Positions 38,817-47,441 are shown, counted from the first letter of the stretch. The stretch: DNA of 47,785 nucleotides from Palsa-870 sp035937155 (GCA_035937155.1 DASYVJ010000002.1:1-47785), one strand, 5' to 3'. Translations and numbers: made by a program. Notes: a model not told the origin generated them from the letters alone.

Positions 38817-39439
38817 GAGGCCGTGATGTCGATCGAGGTCATCTTGTCGCCGACCTGGATCTTGTCCAGGACCTCCATCCCCGAGGTGATCTGGCCGAAG
38901 TGGTTGTACACGCCGCTCGTCTCGAGAAATGGGGCGTCTCCGATCGTGATGAAGAACTGCGAGCCGCTCACCCCCGCGGCGCTTGACGCCATGCCGGCGG
39001 TGCCGCGTGGCCACTTCGACGGGTTGCTCTCGTCCGGCAGCTTGTAGGCAGGACCGCCAGTCCCGTTGCCAAGCGGGTCACCGCCCTGAACGACGAAGCC
39101 AGGCACGACGCGATGGAACGTCAAGCCGTCATAGAAGTGGTTTTGGGAGAGGTACACGAAGTTGTTGACGGTCTGCGTGGCGACCTTGGGATCGACGAAG
39201 GAGATGACGAAATCGCCGCGCGTAGTGTGCACGGTCGCGGAGTACTTCTTGTTTGGATCGATCACGGTTGGCGGGGGCGTGTTGCGCTGTTCCATGCAGG
39301 TAACGATCTCAGTATCGCAGCCTGGGGCGAGCGAGGTCGCGGGCGTGCCCCCACCGGAATCGCAGGCGGCGACCGCGAGCAGGAGTAGTGCGATAGCGGG
39401 TCCCCGGTTCACCGCCGAGACATTACGAGAGATCACCAA
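38813..39439 (-). CDS. Cyclophilin-type peptidyl-prolyl isomerase, lipoprotein
   Basis: A 208-residue exported isomerase with lipobox LLAVAACDSG. The cyclophilin core has FYDGLTFHRVVPGFVVQGGD (catalytic Arg in FHR), SQFFITIGDAPFL and YNHFGQI. TTG 39439 opens the frame; GTG 39412, just before the signal sequence, is a reasonable alternative. It is coupled by a four-base overlap to an FKBP-type lipoprotein, an unrelated fold with the same activity. Confidence 0.9.
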   Translation of the reverse strand: MVISRNVSAVNRGPAIALLLLAVAACDSGGGTPATSLAPGCDTEIVTCMEQRNTPPPTVIDPNKKYSATVHTTRGDFVISFVDPKVATQTVNNFVYLSQNHFYDGLTFHRVVPGFVVQGGDPLGNGTGGPAYKLPDESNPSKWPRGTAGMASSAAGVSGSQFFITIGDAPFLETSGVYNHFGQITSGMEVLDKIQVGDKMTSIDITAS

Positions 39440-39466
39440 TCCCGTGCCTTAAGTCGCGGAGGGGAT

Positions 39467-39512
39467 CCCCCACCCGGCGCTGCGCGCCGACCTCCCCGGC
39501 AAGCGGGGAGGT
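39467..39512 (+). repeat. Double-hairpin dispersed repeat, copy E
   Basis: CCCCCACC, hairpin CGGCGC-TGC-GCGCCG, then ACCTCCCCG/CGGGGAGGT. It lies between the MFS gene 3' end and the cyclophilin 5' end, both minus strand. The MFS stop (39516-39518) is 4 nt from the GGGGAGGT end. Confidence 0.85.
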
Positions 39513-39515
39513 GAC

Positions 39516-40655
39516 TCACCGAGCTGGTTCCCGCGCTCCGAACGCGACCAGAGCGGCGAGCACCAGGGCCAGTCCGGCGACGACGATGAGCGCGGTGGGT
39601 ACTCCTGCCGTTGCGGCAACGCCGCCCCCGACCAGGGGCCCGATGGCAAACCCAAGCGCCACGGAGCTTGCGTTGGCGCCGAAGATGGTGCTCTGGGCCT
39701 CGGGCGGGGTTTCCAGCCCGATCATGCTCGCGGTCGCGGGTATGACAACACCGGTGAACAGGCCGTTCAAAGCCACCCCGGCGACGACCACCGCCGCCCA
39801 CGGGGCGACCCCGATCAGTGCGATCGCGACCGCGGCGAGCACCGCCGCCAGCGCCGTTGTCCGCACGTAGCCGAGGCGCCGCGTCACCTGGGTGTAGAAG
39901 ACGGCTGCCGCGCTGCTCGCCACGCCGGCGAGGCCAAAGGCGACGCCGGTGATGGCGGCGACCCCACTGGCGACCATCTCAAGCAGGCGCAGCACGACGA
40001 GCTGTTGGGTCGCCGAGTTGACAACGCTGATGAGCCCTTGCGCCCCGATGAGCACGCTCAACGCGCGGCGCGCCCCCGGCCGCTGGTCGATCAGTGCCAG
40101 CGTGCCCAGTCGTGGTCCCTCGAGCCGGCGCCGCGGGCTTTCGCGCACGATAAAGAAGACCGGAAGAGTCGATAAGAGCAGGAGAACTCCGCCGCCCAAG
40201 AAAACAAGTCGCAGGCCAAATGCCGCGCCGGCCAGACCGCCAATTACAGGGCCGATCGCGCTGCCCAGCGCGACTGCCGATGTGACGACGCCAAGCGCCC
40301 ACCCGACGCGGCTGCGTGGCGTTTCGGCGGCTACGAGCGCCGTCGCCGCGGCCACCGTGCCGCTGGTTGCTCCCTGGAGGAGTCGCAGGATCAGCAGTTC
40401 GGTCGGCGAGCGGGCGAAAAAGATCAGACCGACGGTGAGCGCGCCGCCCACCATCGACCGGAGCAGCATGGGCTTGCGCCCGTAACGGTCTCCCAGCACG
40501 CCCCAGATAGGACTCGCGACTGCCATCGACAGCCCGGACACGCTGGCGATCGCTGCCGTCCACAGGTCGAGATCCCGACCCTGGTGAACCCCGAGGTCAT
40601 GCGAGATGAAGATCGACAGGAAGGGAAAAGCGAAGCTGAAGCCGAAGATCGCCAT
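39516..40655 (-). CDS. Major facilitator superfamily transporter
   Basis: A protein of at least 379 residues with 11-12 membrane helices and the MFS loop motif GDRYGRKPM. The substrate is unknown; the two-lobe architecture resembles drug/efflux MFS proteins. The true N-terminus is probably further upstream: the frame is open and encodes NWRRNLAALWFAEF before ATG 40655, a stretch typical of MFS proteins. No ATG/GTG/TTG exists there; CTG 40748, inside the end of the upstream gene, would be the only start including it. Its 3' end abuts repeat copy E. Confidence 0.88.
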   Translation of the reverse strand: MAIFGFSFAFPFLSIFISHDLGVHQGRDLDLWTAAIASVSGLSMAVASPIWGVLGDRYGRKPMLLRSMVGGALTVGLIFFARSPTELLILRLLQGATSGTVAAATALVAAETPRSRVGWALGVVTSAVALGSAIGPVIGGLAGAAFGLRLVFLGGGVLLLLSTLPVFFIVRESPRRRLEGPRLGTLALIDQRPGARRALSVLIGAQGLISVVNSATQQLVVLRLLEMVASGVAAITGVAFGLAGVASSAAAVFYTQVTRRLGYVRTTALAAVLAAVAIALIGVAPWAAVVVAGVALNGLFTGVVIPATASMIGLETPPEAQSTIFGANASSVALGFAIGPLVGGGVAATAGVPTALIVVAGLALVLAALVAFGAREPAR

Positions 40656-40737
40656 GAACTCGGCAAACCAGAGCGCGGCCAGGTTGCGGCGCCAGTTGAC
40701 TCCTCCCGGGTTGATAGGCGGTGTGGTCGCCCGCGGA

Positions 40738-43011
40738 TCAGTCCCCAGGGCTAGCTCTCAACAGCTCTACGATGCGGTCGGGCGTGATCGGCAACCGATC
40801 GACCACGGCATTCGGGTTGCGCTTGCGAAGAGCATCTTCGACGGCGTTGGCGATCGCTGCCGGGACCGGAATCGTCCCGCTCTCGCCGCCGCCCTTGAAC
40901 CCCTCGGGGTTCGCATCCGTCGGCGTTTCCAGGCGCACCAGCTCCGGCTCACTGCCGACCTCGCCGATGCTGACGATCGTGTAGTCCAGAAAGCTCGCGG
41001 TGCGGTATGTGCCATCAGTGTCGTAGATGGCCGCTTCATACATGGCGTAGCCAAGCCCGTGCGCATAACCGCCGTGCAGCTGTCCCTCGAGGGTCACAGG
41101 GTTGATCGTCTTGCCTGTGTCATGCGCGATCACGTATCTCAGGACTTCGATCTGGCCCGTCTGGGGGTCAACCGCGACGACCGCCGCGTGGCAACCGCTG
41201 GAGAAGGCCAACGAGCGCGTTGGATCGAAGCTTTCGGAAACTTCGAGGCCTTCAGGCGGCACCACATCGGTAGCCGGCACGCTTCGTACAGGAGTACCGC
41301 GCACGACGATCGTGCCTTCCTCCAGGACAAGGTCTTGCACGTCAGCCTCGAGCACGTCTGCCGCCCGCTCGAGGAGGACCTTCCGCATCGCGGTTGCAGC
41401 TTGCGCCGCCGCATTGCCGAGGTGCACCGCGCTGCGGCTTCCGATGGTGCTGATGGCCGAGGGCACGTGCCGGGTGTCACCCGCCGTGACCCGAATTTTC
41501 TCGAATGGCCAGCCAAGTCTTTCCGCGGTGACCAGCGCAACCATGGTCTCGTGGCCCTGTCCTTGCGGAGTGGAGCCCACGTAGATATGGACAGTGCCGT
41601 CCCTGGCGACCTGGAGCTTGGCCGGTTCGCCACGCCCGAACCCCGTCGACTCGACGCAGCATGCCAATCCCAGTCCGACCAGCCGGCCATCTGCGTGGCC
41701 GTCACGAGCGGGATCGGGCCCCAACTTTTCGAGGACCGCCTCGAGCAGGCGCGGGTAGTCGCCGCTGTCGTACACGTAACCGCGGCGGCCGGCTGGATAT
41801 CCCGTGGTGTAGGGGATCTGGTCTGGCTGGATGAGGTTGCGGCGCCGCAGCTCCGCCGGCTCGAGCTTGAGCTCACGCGCCAGCCTGTCCATGACTCGCT
41901 CGATGGCGTAATTGCCCAGGGGCCGGCCACCCCCGCGGATGAATCCGCTGGGCACTGCGTTCGTGTAGACGAGCTGATGCTCGATGTCCATCGCCGGCAG
42001 CACGTAGGCCGAGATCATGTGCGCGACGATGATGCTGGGCTGGCCCGTGCCAGAGCCCGCGTATGCACCGATATCGTGAATCAGGCGTCCGCGCAATCCA
42101 CGGAGCTTGCCGCTGCTGTCCGCCGCCAACTCCAGCTCGATCACCGACCCGTGTCCCTGGGCGGTCGTGGCGCTGTCCTCGCTCCTCGACGCAACCCAGC
42201 GGGCCGGCCGCCGCAGGCGCCACGCGGCGATCGCGGTGAGCACCTCCTCTGGGAACACGCTGGCCTTCGCGCCGAATCCGCCACCGACATCTTCGGCGAG
42301 CACCCTGACCTTGCTTTCGTCGATGCCGAGGGCGGAGGCCACGGCTGCCCTGACCCCGAAAATGCTTTGGGTCGACGTCCACATCTTGATGCCGCCCGTC
42401 TCGGGGTCGGGCATGGCAGTGACCGCGCGCGGCTCCATCGCGGCGCCGGCGACTCGAGCGGTCGTGAGGCGGATCTTTGCGGTGACGCTGTCGGCCGCGA
42501 ACGCCGCGTTGATGTCGCCATACGCTATCGAAGCCGATTGCGCGATGTTGGATTTCATGTCGCCGTGGACGGGCGCGGCGCCGCCGGCGACCGCGGTCAT
42601 GACACCTCCGACGGCAGGCAGCGGGTCAAATTCAGGCAAAACCTGTTCGACGGCGTCCTGTGCCTGGTAGGCGGTCTCGGCGACCACCATCGCGTAAGCC
42701 TCGCCAGCGTAGTTGACCTCGTCGCGATTGAGGATCGGCCGTCCACGCTGCTCGATGCCCGAGGGACCAGGCTCGCTCAGGCCCGCCACGACCTCGGGCA
42801 GATCGTCGGCGGTCCAGACTGCGATGACTCCCGGCATCGCAAGAGCAGCCGACCTGTCGACGGCCCTGATGCGCGCGTGAGGCAGGCTCGACCTGCAAAA
42901 CGCAACCTGAGCCAGACCTTCGAGCTTGATGTCTCCGGCGAACTGACCCCGCCCCGTGATGAGTCGCTCGTCCTCGAGCCGGCGCGTACGCCGGCCGATG
43001 TAGGGAGGCAC
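40738..43011 (-). CDS. Xanthine/CO dehydrogenase-family molybdenum subunit (orphan)
   Basis: A 757-residue molybdopterin subunit (Ald_Xan_dh_C family). Visible motifs: RRLEDERLITGRGQFAGD, GGGFGAKASVFPEE, RGGGRPLGNYAIERVMD and the catalytic Glu in GGGESGTIPVPAAIAN. The active-site loop reads FIRGGGRP, not AYxCSFR of form I CO dehydrogenase, so CO oxidation should not be assumed. No medium (FAD) or small (2Fe-2S) subunit gene adjoins it. GTG 43011 lies 7 nt after a weak -10 (TATTGT, 43019-43024), so it may be leaderless. An MFS gene follows and overlaps if its CTG start is used. Confidence 0.9.
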   Translation of the reverse strand: MPPYIGRRTRRLEDERLITGRGQFAGDIKLEGLAQVAFCRSSLPHARIRAVDRSAALAMPGVIAVWTADDLPEVVAGLSEPGPSGIEQRGRPILNRDEVNYAGEAYAMVVAETAYQAQDAVEQVLPEFDPLPAVGGVMTAVAGGAAPVHGDMKSNIAQSASIAYGDINAAFAADSVTAKIRLTTARVAGAAMEPRAVTAMPDPETGGIKMWTSTQSIFGVRAAVASALGIDESKVRVLAEDVGGGFGAKASVFPEEVLTAIAAWRLRRPARWVASRSEDSATTAQGHGSVIELELAADSSGKLRGLRGRLIHDIGAYAGSGTGQPSIIVAHMISAYVLPAMDIEHQLVYTNAVPSGFIRGGGRPLGNYAIERVMDRLARELKLEPAELRRRNLIQPDQIPYTTGYPAGRRGYVYDSGDYPRLLEAVLEKLGPDPARDGHADGRLVGLGLACCVESTGFGRGEPAKLQVARDGTVHIYVGSTPQGQGHETMVALVTAERLGWPFEKIRVTAGDTRHVPSAISTIGSRSAVHLGNAAAQAATAMRKVLLERAADVLEADVQDLVLEEGTIVVRGTPVRSVPATDVVPPEGLEVSESFDPTRSLAFSSGCHAAVVAVDPQTGQIEVLRYVIAHDTGKTINPVTLEGQLHGGYAHGLGYAMYEAAIYDTDGTYRTASFLDYTIVSIGEVGSEPELVRLETPTDANPEGFKGGGESGTIPVPAAIANAVEDALRKRNPNAVVDRLPITPDRIVELLRASPGD

Positions 43012-43065
43012 GGCAACTACAATAATTCGTCACTCGGAAGCCATTCCGAAAGCCCGAGATGATGC

Positions 43066-43141
43066 GGGCGGCTAGCTCAGTTGGTAGAGCGCCAGCTTGA
43101 CATGCTGGAGGTCGGGGGTTCGAAACCCTCGCCGCCCACCA
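43066..43141 (+). tRNA. tRNA-Val (GAC)
   Basis: A 76-nt cloverleaf with acceptor GGGCGGC/GCCGCCC, D-arm with AGCTCAGTTGGTAGAGC, anticodon stem CCAGC/GCTGG with loop TTGACAT (anticodon GAC), and T-arm GGGGGTTCGAAACCCTC. CCA is encoded. Confidence 0.95.
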
Positions 43142-43184
43142 TTGCAATGACTCGGTCGCGTTTCGGGCACAATCCTTGGGCCTC

Positions 43185-43261
43185 GGCCCGGTCGTCTAGT
43201 GGACTAGGACGCCACCCTTTCAAGGTGGATATCAGGGGTTCGAATCCCCTCCGGGCTACCA
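43185..43261 (+). tRNA. tRNA-Glu (TTC)
   Basis: A 77-nt cloverleaf. Acceptor GGCCCGG pairs with CCGGGCT (first pair G-U), anticodon stem CCACC/GGTGG with loop CTTTCAA (anticodon TTC), T-arm AGGGG/CCCCT. CCA is encoded. It lies 43 nt after tRNA-Val. Confidence 0.94.
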
Positions 43262-43277
43262 GGCCGAAGTCGCAAAA

Positions 43278-43351
43278 GCGGGCGTAGCACAATGGTAGTG
43301 CGGCAGCCTTCCAAGCTGTTTACGTGGGTTCGATTCCCATCGCCCGCTCCA
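43278..43351 (+). tRNA. tRNA-Gly (TCC)
   Basis: A 74-nt cloverleaf. Acceptor GCGGGCG/CGCCCGC, anticodon loop CTTCCAA (anticodon TCC), T-loop GTTCGATTC. CCA is encoded. It follows tRNA-Glu by 16 nt and precedes the DUF3224 gene by 33 nt. Confidence 0.94.
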
Positions 43352-43384
43352 TCCGCAACCGCGCACGTGTAGGAGGTAAGGACA

Positions 43385-43774
43385 TTGGTCGTCAAGGGTG
43401 ACTTCGAGATCACGGATTGGAATGAGAAGCCGGCCGGGGCGCCGGCAGGTCCCAAGGTGACCAGGGCGACGGTGACGCAGAAGTTCACCGGAGACATCAA
43501 GGGCACCGGCACAAGTGAGTACATGATGGTCTACCGTCCGGACAAGACCGCGCACTACTCAGGCGTGCAGATCATCAAGGGCAGCATCGGCGCGAAGAAA
43601 GGTTCGTTTGCGCTGCTGCTCCGGGGCGAGTACGACGGGAAGCGCGCAGTCACCACGTGGGAAGTGGTCCGAGGGGCAGGCAAGGGCCAGTTCATCGGGC
43701 TGACAGGAAAGGGCAAGTCTTCCGCACCGATGGGAAGCAAGGGCACGTACACGCTGACCTGCGAGATCAACTGA
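43385..43774 (+). CDS. DUF3224 family protein
   Basis: A 129-residue protein beginning MVVKGDFEITDWNEKP, with the DUF3224 core TQKFTGDIKGTGTSEYMM and LRGEYDGKRAVTTWEVV. The family is a small beta-barrel (AoxB/allene-oxide-cyclase-like fold) without a settled function. TTG 43385 is set by AGGAGGT at 43371-43377. No promoter is obvious in the 33-nt gap after tRNA-Gly, so it may be transcribed with the tRNAs. Confidence 0.85.
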   Translation: MVVKGDFEITDWNEKPAGAPAGPKVTRATVTQKFTGDIKGTGTSEYMMVYRPDKTAHYSGVQIIKGSIGAKKGSFALLLRGEYDGKRAVTTWEVVRGAGKGQFIGLTGKGKSSAPMGSKGTYTLTCEIN

Positions 43775-43788
43775 TACCTCCTAGCTAG

Positions 43789-44649
43789 GTGGCAGCGCAC
43801 ATCTCCGGCGTCGCCATCGTCTGTCTGCTGCTCTTCCTGGAAGAGGCCGGTGTGCCCCTCCCCGTGGCGCCTGGCGAAGCGGCGCTGGTGGGGGCCGGCT
43901 TGCTCGTGGCCAGCGGGGCCGTCCCAATCTGGTTGATGCCCCCGCTCGCTTATCTCGCTGTGATCGGCGGCGCCCTGACGGGCTACGCCTGGGCGCGCCG
44001 GATCGGACCCCGACGGGTTCACTCCCTCGCCGTCCGGCTGCATGCCGGGCGGCCGTATGACCGAGCCGCCGCCAGGCTGCGCGCCGCCACGCCACTTCAG
44101 ATTGCGGCGTCTCGACTGCTGCCGGGCCTCCGCGTCTACACATCACTGGTCGCTGGAGCCGTGGGACTGAACCTGCGCCGATTCCTGATCGGGATGCTGC
44201 CCGCGAGCGCGCTTTGGGTCGTGGCCTTCATGGGTCTCGGTTTTTTCGTAGGGGCGCCGATTGAGCGGCTGCTCGGCCGCGTCGAGGCCTACGGGCTGCG
44301 GGTGGGTGTGGTCGTGGTGGTCATCGTGATCTGGATCGCGGCGGCGCGCCGGCTGCCGGTGGCGAAGGCGGAGATAGCCTCTAAGTCGCGTCCGGGCCGT
44401 TGGCGGGTGGTGGTCGCCTTCATCCTGGATTTGGCTACGGTCGGCGCGGTGGCCGGCGGCCTCAGCATCTTCACCGGCCTGGCCCCAGGCGACCCTGACG
44501 AAGAGGCCATAGCGGCGGCGGTATTCGTGCTCCTCGGTGTCCTCTACCTGCTGGTGGCGCGTCAGACTGTCGGCCACACTCTCGGCGAGGCGTTGCTAGA
44601 GGTCCAGTACCACTCGCGCCGCCGGGTCAGATCACGCGCCGCGAGGTAG
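43789..44649 (+). CDS. DedA family membrane protein fused to an RDD-like domain
   Basis: A 286-residue protein. Residues about 1-180 form a DedA/VTT domain (EEAGVPLPVAPGEAALVGAG, then SRLLPGLRVYTSLVAGAVG with the conserved Arg-Pro-Arg pattern). DedA proteins act in lipid-carrier or phospholipid flipping and membrane homeostasis. The last 90 residues (WRVVVAFILDLATVGA to VGHTLGEALLEVQ) look like an RDD domain with its paired helices and the closing G-TLG-LL-V motif. The fusion is not one I know. GTG 43789 follows DUF3224 by 14 nt. Confidence 0.8.
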   Translation: MAAHISGVAIVCLLLFLEEAGVPLPVAPGEAALVGAGLLVASGAVPIWLMPPLAYLAVIGGALTGYAWARRIGPRRVHSLAVRLHAGRPYDRAAARLRAATPLQIAASRLLPGLRVYTSLVAGAVGLNLRRFLIGMLPASALWVVAFMGLGFFVGAPIERLLGRVEAYGLRVGVVVVVIVIWIAAARRLPVAKAEIASKSRPGRWRVVVAFILDLATVGAVAGGLSIFTGLAPGDPDEEAIAAAVFVLLGVLYLLVARQTVGHTLGEALLEVQYHSRRRVRSRAAR

Positions 44650-44653
44650 GCGG

Positions 44654-46549
44654 TTACTCCGGCTTGGCGCGGTAGTGCAGCACCGGGGTATCGCCCGCGC
44701 GGCGTCGCTCCAACGTGTAGCGGTCAGCAGCCGCCAGGCCTGCCCCGTCGTCGAGCATGATCGTCTCCTCGGGGGCCATGTGGGTCACGAGCCAGTCGAC
44801 GGTGTCCGGGGGAGCTCCGGCCGGAACGTAGATGAAGCGACTGTCGAGGCGCCCTTTGCGGGCAGCGGCTTCTGCCTGGGCGAAGACTTCCTGCGCCGTC
44901 GTGTCATCGCGGTACGGGTCCACGATCTCGAACATTTGCGGAGGCGTCTGCCGAACCTCGTCCGGATGGGCGATGTAGACGAAGGCGACCGGCCGCCCAG
45001 ACGTGTCGGCCGCCGTGAGTTCGGCGAGCTGCTCGGCCTGCTCGGGGTTGTGGGGCAGAAGGGCCAGCACGCGGGACTCCGGCATGCGGCGACCTTTTGA
45101 CATGAAGACCACCGGATGCTGGTGGTGGAGGATGTGGGGGAATATTGGCGAAGGGCCTCGTCGGCGGGCGCGGCGGTACGTGACGAACGCGATGCCGACT
45201 CCGATGAGTACAACGCAGCCGCCGAACAGGGTTGCCAGCGGCTTCGCAAACAGGTTCGTGATCCACGCGCCGGTGACGAGCACGGTGGTGATCAGTCCAA
45301 GGATGAAGCGGACCCTGCCCACGTTGACGGCCTCATGGCCGAGGCGCTGGACGTGACGCTCGTGGAAACGCACGACGTCAAGCGAGATACAAGTTAAGGA
45401 GAAGGCTCCCAGCAGGCCGAACGCGTAGAGATCGCCCAGTAACCCGACGTTGCCTTGGGAGAGGATGACGACGCCGACCGGAACGGCGGTCGCGACCAGG
45501 ATCGCAACGTGGGGGGTCTTCCGCCACCGGTTGGTGATGGTCAGTGCGTTGGGCAGGAAGCGCATCCTCGCCAGCGCCAGGAAAACGTTGTACGTACCTA
45601 TCAGCGCGGTATTGCTGGCAAAAACGAGAAGCAACGCCCCGCTTATCGCGACTGAGACCTGCAGGGCCGGCCCGACGGCAAAGCCCCCCAACAGCGACAC
45701 GAATTGATTCGGGTCGTTCTTGGCAGGGTCCAGGAGTGTTGTCGACCAGAGCGTCAACAGGGGGCTCGTCACGGCGACGGTGATGACCACGAGCCCCATC
45801 GCCAGGGGCGCGACTCTCTTGCGCGGATCGGCCATCGCCGGCGCCAGCTGGGCGATGCTTTCGAGGCCTGAGAAAGCCAGGAAGGCGCCCGAGAATCCGG
45901 TCAGAACCCCCAACGGGCCGAGGCGTGGTCCCGATAAGAGGTGAGAGAGGGAGTTGAGGATTCCGGTCGGGCCGAGCTTGACGGCCACACCGAGGACCAC
46001 GGCGAGCTGGCCCGCGGCCGCGATTGTCGCGATGATCGATGTCACCTGGGCGCTGGTCTTGACGCCCATCATGTTGAGGAGGCCGAGAAGCACCAGGGCC
46101 ACAACAGCTACCACGAGCACCAGCGGCTTCAGTGCACCCGCTACAACGGTGAGGTAGATGACTCCGGATAGCGCGCTCAGGGCGGCGGTCAGGAAGTAGT
46201 CGACGAGGATCAGCAGGCCGCCAACGAGTCCGGCGAACGGATGGATCGCTCGTGTCGCGACAGTGACCACCCCGCCGCCACCGGGGTAGCGGATCGCGAC
46301 CTCGGCGTACTTGACGCAGAGGAGGACGAAGACGGCCAGCGTCATCGTGACGAAGAGCGCGGCGTGGACGCCGACCTGGCCGTAGAGGATCCCTGGCGTG
46401 TAGTAAACAGAGGTCCCGACGTCGGCAAAGACGACTGCCCAGCAGAGGAACGGGCCGAGCCGGCGGGCTTGACGCGTGTTCCTCTTAGCCCGTTGAGGCG
46501 CGTCTTTTGGAGTGTTGGGCGTGGTGGTTGGGTCGGGGGAGCCGGCCAC
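44654..46549 (-). CDS. APC-superfamily amino acid permease with USP-like C-terminal domain
   Basis: A 631-residue transporter. Twelve membrane helices follow an N-terminal Pro/Thr-rich region, beginning with FADVGTSVYYTPGILYGQVG and the unwound-helix motif YPGGGGVVTVA typical of APC transporters. The last 150 residues are soluble: RVLALLPHNPEQAEQL, GRPVAFVYIAHP and a final strand with APEETIML resemble a universal stress protein fold. Such tails are thought to regulate transport by nucleotide binding; an intact ATP loop is not obvious here. Substrate unknown. It is convergent with the DedA gene (4-nt gap). Confidence 0.85.
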   Translation of the reverse strand: MAGSPDPTTTPNTPKDAPQRAKRNTRQARRLGPFLCWAVVFADVGTSVYYTPGILYGQVGVHAALFVTMTLAVFVLLCVKYAEVAIRYPGGGGVVTVATRAIHPFAGLVGGLLILVDYFLTAALSALSGVIYLTVVAGALKPLVLVVAVVALVLLGLLNMMGVKTSAQVTSIIATIAAAGQLAVVLGVAVKLGPTGILNSLSHLLSGPRLGPLGVLTGFSGAFLAFSGLESIAQLAPAMADPRKRVAPLAMGLVVITVAVTSPLLTLWSTTLLDPAKNDPNQFVSLLGGFAVGPALQVSVAISGALLLVFASNTALIGTYNVFLALARMRFLPNALTITNRWRKTPHVAILVATAVPVGVVILSQGNVGLLGDLYAFGLLGAFSLTCISLDVVRFHERHVQRLGHEAVNVGRVRFILGLITTVLVTGAWITNLFAKPLATLFGGCVVLIGVGIAFVTYRRARRRGPSPIFPHILHHQHPVVFMSKGRRMPESRVLALLPHNPEQAEQLAELTAADTSGRPVAFVYIAHPDEVRQTPPQMFEIVDPYRDDTTAQEVFAQAEAAARKGRLDSRFIYVPAGAPPDTVDWLVTHMAPEETIMLDDGAGLAAADRYTLERRRAGDTPVLHYRAKPE

Positions 46550-46625
46550 TGGCTGAACCTATCAGACGCTCCGCCTGGAGTCGCCGGCAGATTGCGCGGG
46601 AGCGCTGGCCCGCGTAACTGGCTGA

Positions 46626-46841
46626 GTGGCGAACCCGTTGCGAAGGGTGGCGCCAGATTACCGAGACGGCATGTTCGTCGGCGTGCTCGTTCTGCTGATG
46701 ATCAATGAGACGCGGTGTTACGCATCCGGGACCGATCCGATGACGGATGGTGTTCACGATCTGTCCCACCGGTTCCCGCGCTCGACCTACGCGCTGGCGG
46801 TCGTCGTCGGGCTCGTGCTCGGACACCTCTTCTGGATCTGA
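46626..46841 (+). CDS. Small membrane protein, 71 aa
   Basis: Starts at GTG 46626 and encodes two hydrophobic segments (DGMFVGVLVLLMINE and YALAVVVGLVLGHLFWI) separated by a polar loop with HDLSHRFPRS. No family is recognised. It is divergent from the permease with a 76-nt gap. An overlapping antisense frame exists but looks less protein-like. Confidence 0.5.
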   Translation: MANPLRRVAPDYRDGMFVGVLVLLMINETRCYASGTDPMTDGVHDLSHRFPRSTYALAVVVGLVLGHLFWI

Positions 46842-46859
46842 GAAGCGAGTGCGGTTTCG

Positions 46860-47300
46860 TTAGGGAGTGGTCGGGGCGACCTCGGCGCGGCGTCCGAAAG
46901 CCCAGTTGCGGGCCGTCAGAGATCCACCAAGCCCGATGAGGATGAGTGCGTTCAGGCCGTGGAGTCCCGCCACAACAGGGATGCTGCCGAGGCTGGCTAG
47001 GAAGGCCTGGACGACAAGTAGAACGAAGAGCAGCGCGGTAAGGATGGTTGTCCGCCAGGGGTAGCGTGCCCCGAACGAGCATCCGATCATCACGAGGATT
47101 ATCAGGGCGCTGAGGTCCCCGTTGATTCTGTGCAAGCCCGCGAACGTGTCGGCGGTTTTGAATGCCGCGTAGACGTCCTTCGCGTTGTCATTGGCGTTGA
47201 AAATCGCGAGGAGGGCCGCGGCGACGAGGTAGATCTGGAAAGCGAACTGGAGCATCAGAAATGCACCAGCCACTGAGTACGCCTTTCGAAATGCGTTCAT
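46860..47300 (-). CDS. DUF6220-like four-TM membrane protein
   Basis: A 146-residue protein with four membrane helices. FQIYLVAAALLAIF, LHRINGDLSALIILVMIG and VVAGLHGLNALILIGLGG are features of DUF6220-type proteins, with a conserved His in helices two and four that could bind heme or metal. GGGAGGGGG lies about 4 nt before ATG 47300, a strong ribosome site. Function unknown. Confidence 0.75.
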   Translation of the reverse strand: MNAFRKAYSVAGAFLMLQFAFQIYLVAAALLAIFNANDNAKDVYAAFKTADTFAGLHRINGDLSALIILVMIGCSFGARYPWRTTILTALLFVLLVVQAFLASLGSIPVVAGLHGLNALILIGLGGSLTARNWAFGRRAEVAPTTP

Positions 47301-47441
47301 TGGCCCCCTCCCTGTCCCTGGCTGCCGAACTTGACGCGGATTCTAACCCCGCCCTGCCGAAATTGAGGGGACGGCCGCGAGGACTGGGAAGAGGGAGTTG
47401 GGGTGTGGCTTGGGTGGGATTCAAGGATGGGGCTGGGAGTC

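Noticed and set aside
40606..43062. An 818-residue plus-strand ORF over the Mo-hydroxylase and MFS genes
   Set aside because: It is Arg/Asp/Ala-rich with no recognisable motif. The minus-strand frames carry complete protein families.
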